From UBA6168 sp041741095 (GTDB taxonomy: Bacteria; Bacteroidota; Bacteroidia; Chitinophagales; Saprospiraceae), in NCBI GenBank assembly GCA_041741095.1, contig JBGSKQ010000072.1:99584-163583 (forward strand): a stretch of DNA of 64,000 nucleotides, given 5' to 3'. The translations under genes and the position numbers were made by a program. Shown here piece after piece: positions 60,363-64,000 of this stretch. The notes beneath the pieces are model-generated. The model did not search any database and was not told where the DNA came from. It saw only the letters and a program-made list of their open reading frames with translations. Position 1 is the stretch's first letter. Every line of letters starts with the position of its first letter.

Positions 60363-63300
60363 ATGAGATTAAGAACCCTCGAAATAAAAGGCTTCAAGTC
60401 GTTCGCCGATGATACGGTCATTAACTTCGGCGAGGACGTGATCGGCATTGTCGGCCCCAACGGATCGGGCAAGAGCAATGTCGTGGATGCTGTGCGGTGG
60501 GTACTGGGCGAGCAAAAAAGCAGCGAACTGCGCCTCGACCAAATGTCGAGCGTCATTTTCAATGGCACCAAAAAGCGCAAGCAGGGCGGCCTCGCCCAAG
60601 TGACGCTGACTTTTGACAACACCAAAAACCTCCTTCCAACCGAATATAACACGGTGGCCATTTCCCGCCTGCTCTACCGTTCCGGCGAAAGCGAATACCG
60701 CCTCAACGGCGTGCCCTGCCGCTTAAAAGACATCACCAATCTCTTAATGGATACGGGCATTGGCTCCAACTCTTACGCCATTATTGCCCTGGGCATGGTG
60801 GACGAGATTTTGGCTGACAAGGACAATGCCCGCCGCCGCATGTTCGAGCAGGCCGCCGGGGTTTCAAAATATAAAATCAGGAAGCGGGAAACCCTCAGCA
60901 AACTCAAAAGCACGACCGAAGACCTGGATAGGGTAGAGGACTTGTTGTTTGAAATCAACAACAACCTAAAAACGTTGGAACAACAGGCCAAACGGACAAA
61001 ACGCTATTATGAAATCAAGGAGGAATACAAGCAACTGAGCATCAAATTGGCGGCGCTGAAATCAGAGTCGTTGAAAGCGCAGTATAAAGAGATACAGTCG
61101 AAACTTGATAAAGAGCTTGATAATTACCGTCAGTTTGAAGTGGAACAACGCAACCTGGAAGCCAAATTGGAAGCTGGGCGAAAATCCAACCTCGATCAAG
61201 AGAAGGCGCTGTCCGATCGGCAAAGGGAAGTCAACCATTTGGTCGGCCAAATCAGGGACAAAGAGAATGACCGCAAGGTGCTGGAACAGCGCATCAGCTT
61301 TATCGAACAAAATAAAATCAAGGCGGGCGAACAGATTTTGATTGGGAAATCGAGGATAGGAACCCTGGAACGGGAAATAGAGGAATATAGGGAAACCGTG
61401 AACGAGGACAAGCGTTTGGAAGCTACCCTCGAAAGCCAATTGGAAAAAGCCGAGGAAAAGTTGACTGGTATCAAACAAAGCCACGGCGAACTGAAGGCCG
61501 GCCTCGACGTCATTATCCAAAACCAACAACAGGTAGAGCGGGAATTGTATGAGTTGGAAAAACAAAAAGCGATTAATTCCAACCAGATTGAAACCCTAAA
61601 CCACGACATCCAGCATGGTGAAGAGGAACTGAAAAACCGCAACGCCGAAGTCGAGTCTTTACGGTCGAGAATTGGGGAGTTGGAAAAGGAAGAAAATGCC
61701 CGCCGCTCGGAATTGGAAGAACTGGAAAAGGCCGAGGAAGATCGCCGGGTAAAGATTCAGGAAAGCGAGCAGCAACTGGATGAATTGAAAAACCGAATCC
61801 AAAAAATCCACCGGGAACTGGATTCCAAACGGAACGAATACAAGCTGACGAAAAGCATGGTGGAAAGCCTCGAAGGCTTCCCCGAAAGCATCCGTTTTTT
61901 GAGCAATTCAAAAAATTGGAGCAAAAATGCGCCACTGTTGTCCGATCTGATTTATGTGGAGGTGGACTATCGGGTGGCCATTGAAAACTATCTCGAACCC
62001 TACCTGAACTATTATGTTGTGGAAAACTTGGAAGAGGCCCATGCTGCCGTCCAATTGTTGCAATCCGCCCAAAAAGGAAAGGCAAATTTTTTCATCCTCG
62101 ATGCCTTCAAAGACTATTCCCCGGCCATTACCATGCTGCCTTCGGAGGTAAAACCAGCATTCGATCTGGTGCAATGCGACCCTGCTTACCGCAACCTGAT
62201 CAACCATTTGCTGGAAAACGTGGTGGTCATTGAAAAGGAGGAAATGGCCAAAAACCTGCCTTCCGATTCGCTGACGATTTTGGCAAAAAGCGGCCGTTTT
62301 ATCCAGCGCAGATACAGCTTGAGCGGCGGCAGTATTGGACTGTTTGAAGGGAAAAAAATAGGCCGCAAGAAAAACCTCGAAATCCTCGACAACGCCATCA
62401 AACGTTCGGAAGATGAAGAGAACAAGCTGTCAACAGAACTTTACAACCTGAAATCCAAGGTTGAAAACCTGCGCTCGCAACAATCAAGAACGCTCATACA
62501 ACAGGGACAAACGGCACTGAACAAGGCCTCGCAGGAACGGGTGTCGCTGGCTGCCCGCCTCGAAAGTTTTGAAACCTATATAAAAGGTGTGGATGCCAAG
62601 CGGGAACAAACCCAAGCCCGCATCAAAGAATTGGACGCCGCCAATGACAACATCGAAACAACCCTGAACGAAAAGGTGGCCAAGGCCGAAAAGGCAAGGA
62701 AAGAAATTTCCAACACCGATGTTTCTTATCGGAAAGTGGCAGAGGAGCTGAGCCAGGCGAGCGCTGATTTCAACCAAAAAAATATCGAATTCATCCGCCA
62801 GCAAAATAAGGTGAGCGCCATCCAGCGGGAGCTTTCTTTTAGGGAAAAACAGTTGGATGAAACGAAGGCTACCTTGGCCACCAGCCAAAAAGCGCTCGAC
62901 CAGTCGGGTGATGAATTGGCACAAATCAATGATGACATTGAGCGCCTGCAAAAGGAACTGCTCGAAGCATACTCCCTACGAAAGGAAAAGGAAAGTTCGT
63001 TGACGGAGGTGGAACAGGCATTTTTCCAGGCGAGGGGCGGCATCCACGAGATAGAGGACAAACTGCGCCAGTTCACCAAAAAATCGCAGGACACGCAGAT
63101 TTTGATCAACAACCTGAAAGACAAGTTCAACGATACCAAATACCAATTGACAGCGGTGGCCGAACGCCTCCGTATCGAGTTTGGCATGTCCATCAACGAC
63201 CACGAAACGCTGACGCTGGAGGAAGGCGAAAAAGAAACGCTGAACGATACCGAACTGCAAATGAAGGTGGAACGCCTGAAAAACCGCCTTGATAACTACG

Positions 63301-63932
63301 GCGAAATCAACCCCATGGCGGTGGAGGCTTACGATGAAATGAAAAGCCGCCACGATACCATTTCCACGCAGCGGGACGATATTTTAAAGGCAAAAGAAGA
63401 CTTGCTCACCACCATCAAAGAAATTGAAGAAACGGCCACCGCCCAGTTTCTGGATGCCTTCGGAAAAGTGCGGCTGTACTTCATTGAGGTGTTCCGCAGC
63501 CTTTTTACGCAAGACGATGCTGCTGATTTGATTTTGCTGAATTCGGAAGACCCGCTGGAAAGCGACATCGAAATCGTGGCCAAGCCCAAAGGAAAGCGCC
63601 CACAATCCATCAGCCAACTTTCTGGCGGTGAAAAAACGCTCACGGCCACTGCGCTGCTGTTCGCTTTATACCTTCTCAAACCAGCCCCCTTCTGCATTTT
63701 CGATGAGGTGGACGCCCCGCTCGACGATGCCAACATCGAAAAGTTCAACCGCATCATCAAGCAGTTTTCAAAAGACAGCCAGTTCATCATCGTAACTCAC
63801 AACAAACAAACAATGGCCGCTGTGGACACTATCTACGGCGTCTATATGGCAGAACAAGGCGTATCTGCCGTAACGCAAGTGGATTTCAGGAGCCTTACCC
63901 ACGATCTGGTTTTGGAAGGTGTGCAGGGGTAG
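60363..63932 (+). CDS. smc: Chromosome segregation ATPase SMC
   Basis: 1189 residues, full length. Walker A GPNGSGKSNVVDAVRWVLG is N-terminal. Two long coiled coils flank the hinge (about 510-670, from GFPESIRFLSNSKNW to NFFILDAF). The C-terminal head has LSGGEKTLTATALLFALYL and the Walker B CIFDEVDAPLDDAN. SMC with ScpA/ScpB extrudes DNA loops and aligns the chromosome arms; the scp genes are not here. ATG 60363 begins MRLRTLEIKGFKSFAD, the family start. Confidence 0.97.
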   Translation: MRLRTLEIKGFKSFADDTVINFGEDVIGIVGPNGSGKSNVVDAVRWVLGEQKSSELRLDQMSSVIFNGTKKRKQGGLAQVTLTFDNTKNLLPTEYNTVAISRLLYRSGESEYRLNGVPCRLKDITNLLMDTGIGSNSYAIIALGMVDEILADKDNARRRMFEQAAGVSKYKIRKRETLSKLKSTTEDLDRVEDLLFEINNNLKTLEQQAKRTKRYYEIKEEYKQLSIKLAALKSESLKAQYKEIQSKLDKELDNYRQFEVEQRNLEAKLEAGRKSNLDQEKALSDRQREVNHLVGQIRDKENDRKVLEQRISFIEQNKIKAGEQILIGKSRIGTLEREIEEYRETVNEDKRLEATLESQLEKAEEKLTGIKQSHGELKAGLDVIIQNQQQVERELYELEKQKAINSNQIETLNHDIQHGEEELKNRNAEVESLRSRIGELEKEENARRSELEELEKAEEDRRVKIQESEQQLDELKNRIQKIHRELDSKRNEYKLTKSMVESLEGFPESIRFLSNSKNWSKNAPLLSDLIYVEVDYRVAIENYLEPYLNYYVVENLEEAHAAVQLLQSAQKGKANFFILDAFKDYSPAITMLPSEVKPAFDLVQCDPAYRNLINHLLENVVVIEKEEMAKNLPSDSLTILAKSGRFIQRRYSLSGGSIGLFEGKKIGRKKNLEILDNAIKRSEDEENKLSTELYNLKSKVENLRSQQSRTLIQQGQTALNKASQERVSLAARLESFETYIKGVDAKREQTQARIKELDAANDNIETTLNEKVAKAEKARKEISNTDVSYRKVAEELSQASADFNQKNIEFIRQQNKVSAIQRELSFREKQLDETKATLATSQKALDQSGDELAQINDDIERLQKELLEAYSLRKEKESSLTEVEQAFFQARGGIHEIEDKLRQFTKKSQDTQILINNLKDKFNDTKYQLTAVAERLRIEFGMSINDHETLTLEEGEKETLNDTELQMKVERLKNRLDNYGEINPMAVEAYDEMKSRHDTISTQRDDILKAKEDLLTTIKEIEETATAQFLDAFGKVRLYFIEVFRSLFTQDDAADLILLNSEDPLESDIEIVAKPKGKRPQSISQLSGGEKTLTATALLFALYLLKPAPFCIFDEVDAPLDDANIEKFNRIIKQFSKDSQFIIVTHNKQTMAAVDTIYGVYMAEQGVSAVTQVDFRSLTHDLVLEGVQG

Positions 63933-64000
63933 ATCATATAGCTCACGCCGCCAAGTTTTCCCGATGTTCGGGACAGGCCGTGCATAGGGGTTTGGGGGCG

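Noticed and set aside
63933..64000. TCCCGA/TCGGGA palindrome as smc terminator
   Set aside because: Only a 6-bp stem with a 3-nt loop and no T-tract; the window ends too soon to judge.

Overview
The window looks like chromosomal DNA from a member of the Bacteroidota, most likely a Saprospiria-type bacterium (Lewinella/Haliscomenobacter relatives); the class is inference. Evidence: two proteins end in type IX secretion sorting domains (one gliding-type 'type B', one 'type A'), SprB-like repeats and a choice-of-anchor L domain are present, promoters fit TTG-N17-20-TAnnTTTG, Shine-Dalgarno sites are nearly absent, L31 is the type B form, and DUF4296, DUF4340 and gcvH-vanZ-tonB genes are present. 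I see no prophage, insertion sequence, CRISPR array, rRNA or tRNA.

Layout. 1-5.6 kb: 5' part of a secreted choice-of-anchor L/P-domain protein (minus), then SppA and a PPi-type phosphofructokinase (plus). 5.7-10.8 kb (minus): a GlgE-like protein whose catalytic residues are replaced, and the rpsO-pnp operon. 11-17 kb: ppk1, an outer-membrane barrel, a DUF4340 protein and an ABC-F ATPase. 17-23.4 kb (minus): LptD, an MBL-fold hydrolase, a type B T9SS cargo and a Fic protein. 23.6-28.1 kb (plus): cell-wall amidase, MlaD, a zincin and CorA. LptD, amidase and MlaD form an envelope-biogenesis block. 28.2-28.3 kb: four TTTTCCACA DnaA boxes, a candidate replication origin. 28.7-34.8 kb: class II ribonucleotide reductase, Sir2 deacylase, SWIM protein, SixA-like phosphatase and DUF4296 lipoprotein. 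34.9-43.7 kb: PhoB/PhoR-type two-component pair, a C39-peptidase ABC exporter with its HlyD adaptor, a MATE pump and a membrane adenylate cyclase. 44.1-48.7 kb: a 1531-residue secreted M43 metalloprotease. 48.9-52.1 kb (plus): rlmH, rhomboid, ydcF-like, nth, cutC. 52.1-55.1 kb (minus): FtsX-like permease and gcvH-vanZ-tonB. 55.8-64 kb: rpmE, a GlmU-like protein, a SAM methyltransferase-like protein, dinB with an EAD11-TIR/NDT-like conflict protein upstream of it, and smc.

Most of the content is housekeeping. The points most worth a second look are the GlgE-like protein with a dismantled active site, the DnaA-box cluster with gene polarity switching around it, the EAD11 conflict-system protein probably cotranscribed with DNA polymerase IV, a possible pseudoknot in the rpsO leader, the exporter with no visible substrate, and a gene-free 0.7-kb stretch upstream of gcvH/rpmE that carries a strong terminator. 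Many start codons were trimmed from the longest frame; TTG starts appear unavoidable for several genes.
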